Source: Hyphomicrobiales bacterium (GTDB lineage Bacteria; Pseudomonadota; Alphaproteobacteria; Rhizobiales; Beijerinckiaceae). From it: a stretch of 54,147 bases of DNA. This document shows, one piece after another, positions 28,047-38,000 of this stretch. The position numbers and the translations under genes were made by a program. Under the pieces are notes generated by a model. It did not search any database. It had not been told where the DNA came from and was given only the letters and a program-made list of their open reading frames with translations. The DNA lies in assembly GCA_027483505.1 (NCBI GenBank), contig JAIXUP010000032.1, forward strand, positions 1 through 54,147, written 5' to 3'. Position 1 is the first letter of the stretch, and the number at the start of each line of letters is the position of its first letter.

Positions 28047-28478
28047 TCAGGCGCCGGGATCGCCCTTCAAGCCAGCTGCGGCAATGCCTGCCATCGCTGC
28101 GATCTCGTCATTGTCAGAGGTATCGCCCGAGACGCCAATGGAGCCGATCACCGCGTTGCCGGAATCCCTGATCAGCACGCCGCCTGGAACCGGGATCAGC
28201 GCGCCGCCGATGGCGTGCGTTGCCGCCGCAATGAAATGGGGCCGCTCGGCGGTCATGCGGGCGATGGCGCGCGAGCCGACGCCGAGGCTGATCGCGCCCA
28301 TGGCCTTGCCGCGCGCGATGTCGCCGCGCTTGAGGCTGGTGCCGTCCTCGCAGGCCGACAGCTTCACCGCGCCGCGCTCGTCAAGAATGACGATCGCCAG
28401 CGGGTTCATCGCCTTGGAGCGGGCCTCGGAGAGGGTTGCAGCCAGAATGGTCTGCGCGGCGGCGAGCGAAAGCGGCAT
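28047..28478 (-). CDS. GlcG/HbpS family haem-binding-like protein
   Basis: 143 aa, full-length for the GlcG/HbpS (DUF336) fold. Typical segments are LAIVILDERGAVKLSACEDG, RGKAMGAISLGVGSRAI, GGALIPVPGGVLIRDSG and GSIGVSGDTSDNDE. No signal peptide, so cytoplasmic. Some members bind haem or sit with glycolate genes, but the biochemical role is not settled. The start ATG 28478 has GGAG 9 nt upstream. It follows a 45-codon membrane microprotein gene on the same strand, 131 bp away. Confidence 0.88.
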   Translation of the reverse strand: MPLSLAAAQTILAATLSEARSKAMNPLAIVILDERGAVKLSACEDGTSLKRGDIARGKAMGAISLGVGSRAIARMTAERPHFIAAATHAIGGALIPVPGGVLIRDSGNAVIGSIGVSGDTSDNDEIAAMAGIAAAGLKGDPGA

Positions 28479-28609
28479 GGTCTGATCTCCGGGTCAGCGG
28501 CGCAGCCCGGTCCGGACCGCGCACAATCGCACCGCTTATGCGCGACCACGGCCTGCCGGTCACCTGCCTTCGCGGCCATGCACCGTTTCAAATGTGGAAA
28601 AAATCGTCG

Positions 28610-28747
28610 TCAGGAGCGGCGCTGGTTCTCGGCGCGTTCCGCACGCAACGCCATCACGGCCGCCCAGATGCTGGCCGCCGAGAACAACATTCCCATTCCG
28701 AGGTAGACGGTGAACGTTTCACGCAATGCTTCAAGCAAGTTGGTCAT
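28610..28747 (-). CDS. 45-aa single-pass membrane microprotein
   Basis: ORF of 45 codons with an excellent ribosome site (AGGAGG, 7-nt spacer, ATG 28747). The product starts MTNLLEALRETFTVYLGMGM, has one hydrophobic helix (residues ~13-35) and ends in a charged tail (ALRAERAENQRRS). Codon use is GC3-rich like its neighbours. I do not recognise the family. Small proteins of this build often associate with larger membrane complexes. It lies upstream of the GlcG/HbpS gene on the same strand. Confidence 0.65.
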   Translation of the reverse strand: MTNLLEALRETFTVYLGMGMLFSAASIWAAVMALRAERAENQRRS

Positions 28748-29038
28748 TCCGGCGCCTCCTCTCTGGTTGCGACGTGTCTTTGTCTGGTTTGCGGGACATT
28801 TGGTTCAATGATTTCGCACTGCACCATGGAGGTGTGAATAGGGCAAAGATGTGGCTCAAGGACAGCCGTTCCACATCACGATGGTTCACGAGGGCGTTAT
28901 CGCATCATTTGAACGCGCAGCACACGGCTGCGCGATGCAGGGTTCCGCGTTGAACATGCCGCATGAAACGGATGCTTGCCCATAGTGTTGCGCTTGTGCT
29001 TGATTGCCGCGCAACAAAGAAACTGGTGGAGGTAACAA

Positions 29039-29482
29039 ATGGGGCTGTTCAAGTTCATCAAGGATGCGGGCGCGAAGATTTTCGGCGCAAGCCCTGCCCA
29101 GGCGGCAAGCGCCGAGACGCTGCAAAAAGAACTGGCAAGCCACGGGCTGCCGGCGGACGTGCAGGTCTCCGTCTCGGGCGACAAGGTGAGCGTCTCCGGC
29201 TCGGCCATGACCACAGAGGAGGCCGAGCGGATCATTCTGGCGCTGGGCAACACCGTTGGAGTCGGTGAGGTCGAAAGCAACCTGATCGTCAACAGCGAGG
29301 TGCCGGCCTCGACCATGTACACCGTGAAGAAGGGCGACACGCTCTGGAAGATCGCGGAGTTGCATTACGGCAAGGGCAAGGGGCCGAAATACACGGAAAT
29401 CGTTGCGGCGAACTCGCCGCCGGTGAAGAACCCCGACCTTATCATGCCAGGCTGGGTGCTGCGCATCCCGCCGCTGGGCTGA
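29039..29482 (+). CDS. BON-LysM protein, Kbp (YgaU)-like
   Basis: 147 aa, the same size and order as E. coli Kbp/YgaU: a short N-terminus (MGLFKFIKDAGAKIFG), a BON domain (~25-90, QVSVSGDKVSVSGSAMTTEE) and a C-terminal LysM domain (MYTVKKGDTLWKIAELHYG ... VLRIPPLG). The E. coli protein is a cytoplasmic K+-binding sensor; absence of a signal peptide here agrees with that. The start has GGAGG 6 nt upstream. The region upstream (28748-29038, 291 bp) shows no further gene. Confidence 0.92.
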   Translation: MGLFKFIKDAGAKIFGASPAQAASAETLQKELASHGLPADVQVSVSGDKVSVSGSAMTTEEAERIILALGNTVGVGEVESNLIVNSEVPASTMYTVKKGDTLWKIAELHYGKGKGPKYTEIVAANSPPVKNPDLIMPGWVLRIPPLG

Positions 29483-29558
29483 GGTTCCCGCCGGCGCCGC
29501 GTGCGTTCGCGGCGTTCCGTCGGGCGGGTGATGGCGGTGGGCAGCGGCGGAGGCCGGC

Positions 29559-29873
29559 ATGGTGCATGAACTGTCGATGGACGAGGTGGCCGCGGGGCTT
29601 GAGGCCGGTTCGATCCTGCTGGTCGATGTGCGCGAGGCGCATGAGTTCGCCATGGGCCACATTCCAGGGTCCGTTTCGATGCCGCTGTCGCAGTTCGACC
29701 CAGCCTCCATGCCGATCGCGGATGGCCGGCGAATCGTGTTCTCGTGTGCAGCGGGCGTGCGGTCGCTGCGCGCGCTCGATCTGGCGCGTGCGGCGGGGCT
29801 GGATGTCGACTCGCATTATCTCGGCGGCTTCAAGGACTGGCTGATGTCCGGTGGGACCGTGGCGCGCGGCTGA
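29559..29873 (+). CDS. Single-domain rhodanese-like sulfurtransferase
   Basis: 104 aa, one rhodanese domain. LLVDVREAHEFAMGHIPGS is the family N-terminal signature and SCAAGVRS holds the active-site cysteine loop (CxxGxRS). Cytoplasmic sulfur carrier or thiosulfate:acceptor transferase. It lies 76 bp after the Kbp-like gene and 131 bp before the molybdenum hydroxylase gene. Hydroxylases of that family need a terminal sulfido ligand on molybdenum, so a link to cofactor sulfuration is conceivable, but proximity is the only evidence. Confidence 0.88.
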   Translation: MVHELSMDEVAAGLEAGSILLVDVREAHEFAMGHIPGSVSMPLSQFDPASMPIADGRRIVFSCAAGVRSLRALDLARAAGLDVDSHYLGGFKDWLMSGGTVARG

Positions 29874-30004
29874 AACAGCCGCTCACATCCCGGTGATTTG
29901 CCGAAGACACATGGCCGCATGCGGCCATTCGGACTTGCAGTCACGGCGGAACTGCTTCCCTATCTGATCTTCAAGCAGCCATGATTGTTCGGGGTCACTG
30001 ACAG

Positions 30005-32311
30005 ATGCGTCCAATGAAATTCGGCATGGGCCAACCTGTGCGCCGGGTCGAAGACCAGCGCTTCATCACGGGTGCGGGCCGGTACACATCAGACATCAGG
30101 CCTGAAAAGGGGCTTGTGTCCATGGCGTTGCGCAGCCCGCACGCGCACGCTTCGTTCCGGTTCGCCGATCTTGAGACGGCCCGCAGAATGAAGGGCGTAA
30201 AGCTCGTTCTGACCCATGCCGACGTCGCCCATCTCGGCGACTTGCCCTGCAAGGGCGTGATCAAGACCGTTGACGGCAGCATGGTCCAGCCGACGCCGCG
30301 CCCGGTTCTGCCAAAGGACACGGTGCGGCATGTCGGCGAGGCGATCGCCTTCATCGTGGCCGAGACGCTCAACCAGGCGCGCGACGCCGCAGAGGCGATC
30401 GGCGTCGACTACACCGTCCTGCCATCGGTGACCGGCATCGCGAACGCGACGGCGCCGGGCGCGCCGCTGGTCTGGCCCGACCGGCCCGGCAACATCGCCT
30501 TCGTGGCCGAGCAGGGCGACAAGGCCCGCGCCGATGCCGCCTTCGCCAAGGCCGCGAAGACCGTGTCGCTCACCATCGTCAACAACCGTCTCGTCTCGAG
30601 CTACATGGAGACGCGCGCCGCGATCGGGGAGTATGACGCCAAGAGCAAGCGCTACACGCTCACGCTCGGCAGCCAGGGCAGCCATGGTGTGCGCGATCTT
30701 CTTTGCAAGGATGTCTTCAAGATCGACCCTTCCCGCATGCGGGTGGTTACGCCCGATGTGGGCGGCGGTTTCGGCACCAAGATCTTCCTCTACAGCGAGT
30801 ACCCGCTGGTCCTTCTGGCGGCGGAAAAACTGAAGCGTCCCGTAAGCTGGGTCTCGGACCGCACCGAGCATTTCCTCTCGGACACGCATGGGCGCGCCAA
30901 TCTGGCGACGGCGACGATGGCGCTCGACGCGAAGGGCAAGTTCATCGGCCTTCGCGTCGCCATGGACGCAGACATGGGGGCGACGCTGTCGCAGTATGCG
31001 CCGTTCATCCCCTGGATCGGCACGACCATGACCCAGGGCTGCTATGACATCCCCGCTGTCCACGTTCAGTTCCGCGGTGTCCTGACCCACACGACGCCGG
31101 TGGATGCCTATCGCGGGGCCGGGCGTCCCGAAGCGGCCTATCTGATCGAGCGGCTGGTGGATGAGGTGGCGCGGCAGACCGGGCGCAAGCCGGAAGCCGT
31201 GCGCACGCAGAATTTCATCAAGCCGAAGCAGATGCCCTACAAGACCCAGACCGGGCCCGTCTACGATTCCGGCGAGTTCGATGGGCACATGCGCGAGGCG
31301 ATGGATCGGGCCAACTGGTCCGGGTTCCCGGCCCGCGCGAAAACCGCGGCCAGGGCGGGCAAGCTGCGCGGCATCGGGATGGCCTGCTACATTGAGGCCT
31401 GCGGCGGCGGCGGGCCCGAGAGCGCCTGGGTGACGATCGAGGCTGATGGCTCTGCCAGCGTCAAGATCGGCACGCAGTCGAACGGCCAGGGGCATGAAAC
31501 CGCCTACATCCAGCTCGTGTCGCAGGAACTCGACCTGCCGCCCGAGAAAATCCGCGTGCTGCAGGGCGACACCGACCTGATCGAGCACGGCTCCGGAACG
31601 GGCGGTTCGCGCTCGATCCCGGTGGGCGGGGCGGCGCTGGCCCATGCCAGCCGCAAGGTTGCCGACAATCTCAAGGCGCTGGCTGCCGACAAGCTCGAGA
31701 CGGCCGTGGCCGATCTCGAGATCAGCGGCGGCGGCGTGCGCATTGCGGGCACCGACAAGGGATTGTCATTTGCCGACATCGCCAGGCTGCCCGGCGCGAC
31801 GCCGGACATGCTCAACGTCAAGGACACCTGGAAGCCGCCGGAAGCGACCTATCCGAACGGAACCCATGTGGCCGAGATCGAGATCGACGCCGATACAGGC
31901 GCGACGACGGTTCTGAACTATGTCGTTGTCGACGACTTCGGCGACACGCTCAACCCGCTGATGCTGGCGGGGCAGGTGCATGGCGGCGCTGTCCAGGGCA
32001 TCGGGCAGGCGCTGATGGAGGAGGTCAAGTTCGACTCCAGCGGGCAGATGCTGACGGCGAGCTACATGGACTATGCCATGCCGCGCGCTGCTGACGCGCC
32101 AAGCTTCTCGTTCTCGACGCGCAATGTGCGCTGCGTGACGAATGCGCTTGGCGTCAAGGGCGCCGGCGAGGCTGGCGCCATCGGTGCATGCCCGGCGGTG
32201 ATGAACGCGGTGGCGGACGCCATGAGCCGCGCCGGCAAGTCAACCGCTGTGGACATGCCGGCCACTCCGGCAAAGCTGCGGAAGCTGATCGCGGGCGCTG
32301 CTTCGTCCTGA
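30005..32311 (+). CDS. Xanthine dehydrogenase-family molybdopterin-binding (large) subunit
   Basis: 768 aa, full length for a CoxL/XdhB-type large subunit. The N-terminal Ald_Xan_dh_C-like domain (RRVEDQRFITGAGRYTSDI) precedes the molybdopterin-binding domains. The active-site loop reads AYRGAGRPEAAY (Ala368), the 'form II' version and not the AYxCSFR of true CO dehydrogenase. The base-catalytic glutamate lies in GAGEAGAIG (E722). QSNGQGHETAY is the Moco-binding QGxG region. No [2Fe-2S] or FAD subunit gene is adjacent, so it must borrow partners from elsewhere or use other electron carriers. Substrate unknown: aldehydes, N-heterocycles or purines are all possible. ATG 30014 is an alternative start. 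Confidence 0.88.
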   Translation: MRPMKFGMGQPVRRVEDQRFITGAGRYTSDIRPEKGLVSMALRSPHAHASFRFADLETARRMKGVKLVLTHADVAHLGDLPCKGVIKTVDGSMVQPTPRPVLPKDTVRHVGEAIAFIVAETLNQARDAAEAIGVDYTVLPSVTGIANATAPGAPLVWPDRPGNIAFVAEQGDKARADAAFAKAAKTVSLTIVNNRLVSSYMETRAAIGEYDAKSKRYTLTLGSQGSHGVRDLLCKDVFKIDPSRMRVVTPDVGGGFGTKIFLYSEYPLVLLAAEKLKRPVSWVSDRTEHFLSDTHGRANLATATMALDAKGKFIGLRVAMDADMGATLSQYAPFIPWIGTTMTQGCYDIPAVHVQFRGVLTHTTPVDAYRGAGRPEAAYLIERLVDEVARQTGRKPEAVRTQNFIKPKQMPYKTQTGPVYDSGEFDGHMREAMDRANWSGFPARAKTAARAGKLRGIGMACYIEACGGGGPESAWVTIEADGSASVKIGTQSNGQGHETAYIQLVSQELDLPPEKIRVLQGDTDLIEHGSGTGGSRSIPVGGAALAHASRKVADNLKALAADKLETAVADLEISGGGVRIAGTDKGLSFADIARLPGATPDMLNVKDTWKPPEATYPNGTHVAEIEIDADTGATTVLNYVVVDDFGDTLNPLMLAGQVHGGAVQGIGQALMEEVKFDSSGQMLTASYMDYAMPRAADAPSFSFSTRNVRCVTNALGVKGAGEAGAIGACPAVMNAVADAMSRAGKSTAVDMPATPAKLRKLIAGAASS

Positions 32312-32336
32312 GAGATCGCCTGTCGCAAGACCATTG

Positions 32337-32358
32337 GTGGACGGTGAGAGCCGTCCAC
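32337..32358. terminator. Hairpin between convergent molybdenum hydroxylase and cytochrome genes
   Basis: GTGGACGG (32337-32344) and CCGTCCAC (32351-32358) form a perfect 8-bp stem with a 6-nt loop in the 55-bp gap between two convergent genes. Symmetric stems here usually stop transcription both ways, but no T-run follows on either strand. Confidence 0.5.
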
Positions 32359-32366
32359 AGGGATTC

Positions 32367-33296
32367 TCAGGGGGTGGGTGCCACGCGGCGTCCAGCCCTC
32401 GGCGGGAGCGTCTTGAGGTATTCCGCCATGGCGCGCCGGTCCTCGGCGCTGAGCTTGGCGGTGTTGCCGACGACATCCTCCATCTCGTCCGCGACGAACC
32501 CGCCTGCTTTCGTGCCGCCTTTCGCCAGAAGGTATTCGAAATCCTGCACCGTCCAGTCAGCAAGGCCGTCCGCCGGATGCTGGCTGATGTTCGGGATGAA
32601 CCCCTTTCCTTCCGGATTGGGGCCCCCGGCCATGCGGCCGTCCGGCGTGATGCCACCGAGGATGTTGCGCCGGGAGTGGCATTCTGCGCAATGGCCAGGG
32701 CCTTCGACGAGATAGGCACCCCGGTTGAGCATGGCCGACCGCGTGGGATCAGGCTCGAATGTCTTGCCATCAAGGAACAGCAGCTTCCAGAAGCCGAGCG
32801 TGCGGCGAATGTTGAAGGGAAAGCCGATCGCATGGGGCTTGGTCGCCGTCTCGACAGCGGGCAGCGTCTTCATGAAAGCGAAAAGATCGCGTACATCCTC
32901 GATGCGCATCCGCTGGTAGGAGGTGTAGGGGAAGGCGGGATAGAGGTGCTCCCCACCACGTCCGACGCCCTTGACCATCGCGGTGACGAACTCAGCCTCG
33001 CTCCAGCCGCCGATGCCCGCCTTGGCGCTGGTCGAGATGTTCGGCACCACAAAAGTCCCGAAGCCTGTCTTCAGTTCGTGCCCGCCGCCCAATGAGAGCG
33101 GGGCGGTCTTTGGATCAGCCGCATGACAGGAAGCGCAGCCGCCGACATTGAACAGCGTCTCGCCGTTGGTGAGATCAGTCGTGCGTGCGGGTAAGGCCGA
33201 CGAGGCAATGACCTGAGGCGAGGTCAGGACAAAGGCGCCCGCTAGGCCAACGGCCAAGGCCGCCACAGCCATCTTGAGCAGCGTGGTCAATTTCAA
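32367..33296 (-). CDS. Dihaem cytochrome c
   Basis: 309 aa with an N-terminal signal or anchor helix (LLKMAVAALAVGLAGAFVLT). Two cytochrome c domains carry haem motifs CASCH (Cys54-His58) and CAECH (Cys203-His207). The arrangement resembles cytochrome subunits of membrane alcohol/aldehyde dehydrogenases, though those usually have three haems. Periplasmic electron carrier. It converges on the molybdenum hydroxylase gene. Enzymes of that family in other bacteria (isoquinoline and nicotinate dehydrogenases) donate to cytochrome c, so it is a plausible partner. A separate cytochrome c' gene lies upstream on the same strand behind a terminator. Confidence 0.9.
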   Translation of the reverse strand: MKLTTLLKMAVAALAVGLAGAFVLTSPQVIASSALPARTTDLTNGETLFNVGGCASCHAADPKTAPLSLGGGHELKTGFGTFVVPNISTSAKAGIGGWSEAEFVTAMVKGVGRGGEHLYPAFPYTSYQRMRIEDVRDLFAFMKTLPAVETATKPHAIGFPFNIRRTLGFWKLLFLDGKTFEPDPTRSAMLNRGAYLVEGPGHCAECHSRRNILGGITPDGRMAGGPNPEGKGFIPNISQHPADGLADWTVQDFEYLLAKGGTKAGGFVADEMEDVVGNTAKLSAEDRRAMAEYLKTLPPRAGRRVAPTP

Positions 33297-33338
33297 TGCC
33301 GGTTCCTTCCGTCAACGGGCCGCAACCCACGAACGACA

Positions 33339-33364
33339 AAGCGCGCGTGGGGGCACGCGCGCTT
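33339..33364 (-). terminator. Strong stem-loop after the cytochrome c' gene
   Basis: AAGCGCGCGTG and CACGCGCGCTT form an 11-bp stem with a 4-nt loop, 30 bp past the cytochrome c' stop on the minus strand. It is followed by a short T-containing tail (TGTCGT). Likely terminates the cytochrome c' transcript before the dihaem cytochrome gene. Confidence 0.6.
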
Positions 33365-33393
33365 CAGATTTGTCACAGTCGGGTCTGCCTGCG

Positions 33394-33873
33394 TCACTGC
33401 AACGGGGTCTGCATGCGCCTGAACGAGTCGCCGACGCCGGGGGCATAGCCGCCGCGCGAACCATGGCAACTGCCGCAGGTGGAGGCGAGTTTCGGATACT
33501 CTACCTTGAACGTGGCCTCATCCGTGATCGCTGTCGCCGCCAGCCTTGCGTCTGCCGCCCACTTGTCGATGATGGCGTTGAATTCAGCCTTTGCCTCCCA
33601 GACTTTCGCCGTCGCTTCGGTGGCGCCGGTCTTTGAATCATCCGGAAAGCCAGCCTTGAACTTGCCTGCGTTGTCCTGGATCGCCTTCAACACCGCCTGC
33701 ACCGGCGCCATGTTGAAGGGCAACTCACCCCGCATCATCTTGAATGGATCGCCGCCCGCCTGGGCGATCGCCCGCATCGCTTCGCGGCGCTGCTTGATGG
33801 CGTCCGCATTCTGGGCGTAGGCAGCAGTGGCAGCAACAAGCGTTGCTGCGGCGAAGATGACGAGACGGCGCAT
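33394..33873 (-). CDS. Cytochrome c' (class II cytochrome c)
   Basis: 159 aa: signal peptide (MRRLVIFAAATLVAATAAYA, cleavage before QNADA) and a ~138-residue four-helix domain with the single haem motif CGSCH (Cys133-His137) near the C-terminus, the hallmark of the cytochrome c'/c-556 family. FKMMRGELPFNMAPVQ near the mature N-terminus supplies the conserved region. Periplasmic; roles include electron transfer and NO binding. The start ATG 33873 follows an AGAGGG site. A 16-bp palindrome about 85 bp upstream may regulate it. Confidence 0.93.
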   Translation of the reverse strand: MRRLVIFAAATLVAATAAYAQNADAIKQRREAMRAIAQAGGDPFKMMRGELPFNMAPVQAVLKAIQDNAGKFKAGFPDDSKTGATEATAKVWEAKAEFNAIIDKWAADARLAATAITDEATFKVEYPKLASTCGSCHGSRGGYAPGVGDSFRRMQTPLQ

Positions 33874-33956
33874 GGTCAAGATCCCTCTTGCGTTGTTGAG
33901 TGCCGTTACAGCTTCGAACACACCGGAACACGTCACGCTAGATCGCGCACCATTCT

Positions 33957-33972
33957 GTTCGATGCATCGAAC
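33957..33972. promoter_or_regulatory. 16-bp perfect palindrome upstream of cytochrome c' gene
   Basis: GTTCGATGCATCGAAC is perfectly self-complementary, 84-99 bp upstream of the cytochrome c' ATG. Placement suits an operator. The regulator is unknown, and the sequence is not an FNR-type (TTGAT-N4-ATCAA) box. Confidence 0.5.
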
Positions 33973-34105
33973 CCGACACTATTGGCAAGCTATATCCCAC
34001 ACCAACCATGTGTAAACCGCTGCAAGCAGGCCGAGCGCACACATTAAGTTGATCTTGCGGCTGCGCAAAAACGTTCATGCAATGCTGCCAGCCCTGCGAA
34101 CGCTG

Positions 34106-34495
<390 letters not shown>

Positions 34496-34555
34496 TCAGT
34501 TAAGGCGTGACGACGGCGTTGTGAAGCGGCCTTGCCGCTGCGCGCCAGTGAAATT

Positions 34556-34894
34556 TCAGGCTGCGCGGCGCATGGCTGCAATGGCAGCGCGGGCTTCGTC
34601 GGCGGCAATGGCGAGTTCGCCGTAACCTTCCGCAACGGAGCGGTGCGTGAGCGCCTCTTCCACCTTTTGCGCCGCTTCAGCAACCTGCCATGCGCCGATC
34701 GCTCGGGCGGCGCCCTTGAGCGTATGGGCGGCGTCGCTGCCAATTCTCGCGTTGGCGCTGCGGATGACCATCAGATGCTTGACGCATTGATCGGCAAAAA
34801 GGGCGAGCAATTCCTGTTCGAGGTCCTGATCGCCGCCGCACTGCCGGGCAAGGTGAACAAGATCGATGGGGGAGGCTGTGGTGTTCATGGGCAT
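34556..34894 (-). CDS. Histidine phosphotransfer (Hpt) domain protein
   Basis: 112 aa, a lone Hpt four-helix domain. The phosphoacceptor is in AHTLKGAARAIGA (His57). LARQCGGDQDLEQELLALFADQ forms the preceding helix. No kinase or response regulator is adjacent, so it relays phosphate for proteins encoded elsewhere. It is divergent from the giant hendecad-repeat gene, with 205 bp between the starts. Starts at ATG 34894 or 34888 are both possible; GGGAGA lies upstream. Confidence 0.88.
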   Translation of the reverse strand: MPMNTTASPIDLVHLARQCGGDQDLEQELLALFADQCVKHLMVIRSANARIGSDAAHTLKGAARAIGAWQVAEAAQKVEEALTHRSVAEGYGELAIAADEARAAIAAMRRAA

Positions 34895-35099
34895 GGCCGT
34901 TCGATCTCCCTTGACCGATTCCATCCTTTGTCAGTGACAGCAGCTTCCAACGGCATGGTAACCGAGACGTTAACGACGTTTGATAAAGTTTGGACCCGAG
35001 CGGTTTCTTTCCCCCCAGCGGTCATTTACCTTTAGAAGTGGTAAACGTGCGGGCCAGTCAGGTCCGTGCGCTGGTGCGTGGCGTGAAAAGGCGGCTCTC

Positions 35100-38000
35100 A
35101 TGTCCAAGATCAAGAAGCAGACTGACCCCACCGAAGCGGCGCTTTCGGCCATCGAGGAGGCCCTGAGCCAGGAAATGGCGCGGTCTGCCAGCGCCGCCGG
35201 ACAGGGCTCAGGTGCTGTCGATCCGCCCGAGCCGCGCCTGCCCTCGGTGGGGGACAAGGAGCTTGGCGCGATCGAGACGAAGCCGGCTGCGCCCGCTTCG
35301 CTGCCGCCTGCGCCGCCGCCGGCCGTAGCGCAAGCTGTCGTTGCGCCCGACACCAGCCGCGTCGCCAATGATGACGGCCGCAACATGAGCGACCTTGTCC
35401 AGTCCTTCTCGGCGAAGCCGTCGCGCCGTCCCTATTTGATCGCCCTGCTGGGTTCGCTGCTGTGGACAGCCGGGATTGGATTCCTGCTGCACGAACAGCA
35501 TGGCGGGCTGGAGCCTGCGATCAGCGCCGTGATGGCCTTCAATCCCGGCCAGTTCGCGGTGCTTGGCGGCGTGCTGCTGCTGCCGATCTTCCTGATGTTC
35601 GCGCTCGCCGGCATTTACGTCCGGACCAGCGAGATGCGGTTGTCGTCGCGCGCCATGACCAATGTGGCCATGCGCCTGTCGGCTCCTGAAACGGTTGCCA
35701 GCGATGCGATGGTTTCGCTTTCGCAGGCGATCCGCCGTGAAGTGGCGGCGATGGGCGACGGAATCGAGCGGGCGGTGGCCCGGGCGGGCGAACTCGAAAC
35801 CATCGTCCGCTCCGAGATCTCCACGCTTGAACGGGCGTACTCGGACAATGAGGTCCGACTGCGCGCGCTGATCGACGAGCTCGTCACACAGCGCGAGGCC
35901 ATCGTCTCCAATTCCGACCGCGTCAAGACCGCGATCAGCGGCGCACACGAGAACCTGTCCCGTGATCTTGAAACCGCGAGCCGCTCGATCGCCGAGGCGG
36001 TGAACTCGGCTGGCGATCGCGTCACCGGCGCGCTTGGCAGCAAGGGCGAGGAGATCACCGGCGCGCTCAGCCGTGCCGGCGACAAGATGGTCGACGAGAT
36101 TGGCCTGCGTGGCACCGATCTGGTCGAGCGCCTGCAGATCACGTCCAGCGAAGTCAGCGAACGGCTGACCAAGGCCAGCGAAACCATTGCAGGCTCGCTC
36201 GACGACCGTTCCAACCAGATTGCCCAGCGCCTCGAAAGCACCTCGCTGGCCGTTGCGGGCGAGCTCGACAGCCGCTCGCAGGCCGTGGTGGCACGCCTCG
36301 CCGCATCGACAGAACATGTGACGGCGCAGCTTGATGCAAAATCGCAGGAAATCACCGCGTCACTCGAACGCACAGGGTCGGTGCTGACCGAAGGCCTGAC
36401 CGGCGGGGCGCGCGAAGTGACCCGCTCCATTGCCGAAACCGGCCGCTCCGTGGCCGAGGCGATCGCGGCCCGTGCGTCCGAAGTCAACGATACGCTCTCG
36501 CAGACCGGGACACGTCTCAGCAGCGACATCGCCAGCCGTGGCGAAGAGGTCGTGAACCGCTTCAACGCCACCGGCTCTGAACTGATCGGGCTTCTGTCCA
36601 CCCGGAGCGGCGAGGTTTCCGCCAGCTTCCAGAACAATGGCGCCGCGCTGGTCGACCTGCTGACGAGCCGCGGTCAGGAGGTCAGCGCCACCTTCCAGTC
36701 GACGGGCGAAAAACTGGCGGAGACCATCGCGAGCCATGGCGACAGCGTCATCAACCGCTTGAGCGCGACTGGGTCGGAACTGGTCGAGAGTCTGTCAAAC
36801 CGCAGCAGCGAGGTCAGGTCGACCTTCCAGAACAGCGGCGAGATGCTCGCTGCAACGATCGCCGAAAGCGGCGGCGCCCTCACGAGCCAGATTGCTGCTG
36901 CGGGTGCGGCCATCCACCAGACGCTGACCGTCAACGGCAAGTCCGTCACGGACGAGCTTGAGGCCCGGACGGCAAATCTGCGCGAGGTGATCGAAACACG
37001 GACGGCAGAGGCGAAGGGTGTGTTCGCCTCGGCGACCGAGACCCTGCAGCAGCGTCTCGCCGCCGAGAGCGAGACGGCGCGCGGGCTGATCGCCAGCACG
37101 GGCAAGGAAATTGTGGTTGCGCTGGCCGGGCAGGGCGCCCGTGTCAACGAGGCGCTCGCGGCCAATGGCGCATCGATCCTGCAGACCGTCGAAGTGCGCG
37201 GCAAGGAGCTGGAAGCCAGCTTTGCCGGGCGTCTCGTCGCCCTGGAGGACATCATTGTCCATCGCGGCGGGCAACTGACCGAGAAACTCTCGACCGACTC
37301 GGCGCGCTTCACCGAGGAAATGGGCCAGCGCCTGATGCAGATCGAAACGCTGCTGACCAAGGAAGGCGAGCAGCTCATCGACCGCCTGACCCAGCGCACA
37401 GACAGCGCCGCCATGACGCTGGTGGCCCGCACCAACGAAGCGGCCGAGGCGATGGAAACCCAGATCAAGGCCTTCGAGGACCGCTCCGGCGCCAAGAGCG
37501 CCGAGATCGCCAATTCGCTCGACAGCCTGATCGCGCGCATCGACACCAATCTCGGCAACCGCGCGCAGGTTCTGAACGAGGCGCTTGTGGAGCGCACGGT
37601 CGATATCGCCCGCGTTCTGGCCGAAGGCGGTCGCGACGTGACGCAGGCCCTGGCAGCCAAGGCTGACGAGATCGGCGCGGTCGTGACCTCGAAAAGCGAG
37701 GCCCTGTCCCTGACGCTTTCGACCAAGGCCGACGAAATCAACAATACGCTTGGCGGCCGCGCGCTCGAAATCGCCGATACGCTTGACCAGCGCATCGCGC
37801 GCTTCGAGGAGCGTGTCGTCAACCGCCTCGACACCGTTTCCGGCACGCTCGACGAGCGCAGCCGCCTGATCGCGGAGACGCTGCAGGCCAAGTCGGACGG
37901 CATTTCCGCGACGCTGGGCGCGCGGGCCGAGGAACTGCGCCAGTTGTTCGACGACAAGGGTACGGGCGTCGTCACGGCGCTCGGCCAGCGTGGCGAGACC

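Noticed and set aside
34980..35099. 40-codon upstream extension of the GPR-like protein
   Set aside because: No ribosome site, odd composition, and it occupies the shared promoter region with the Hpt gene.
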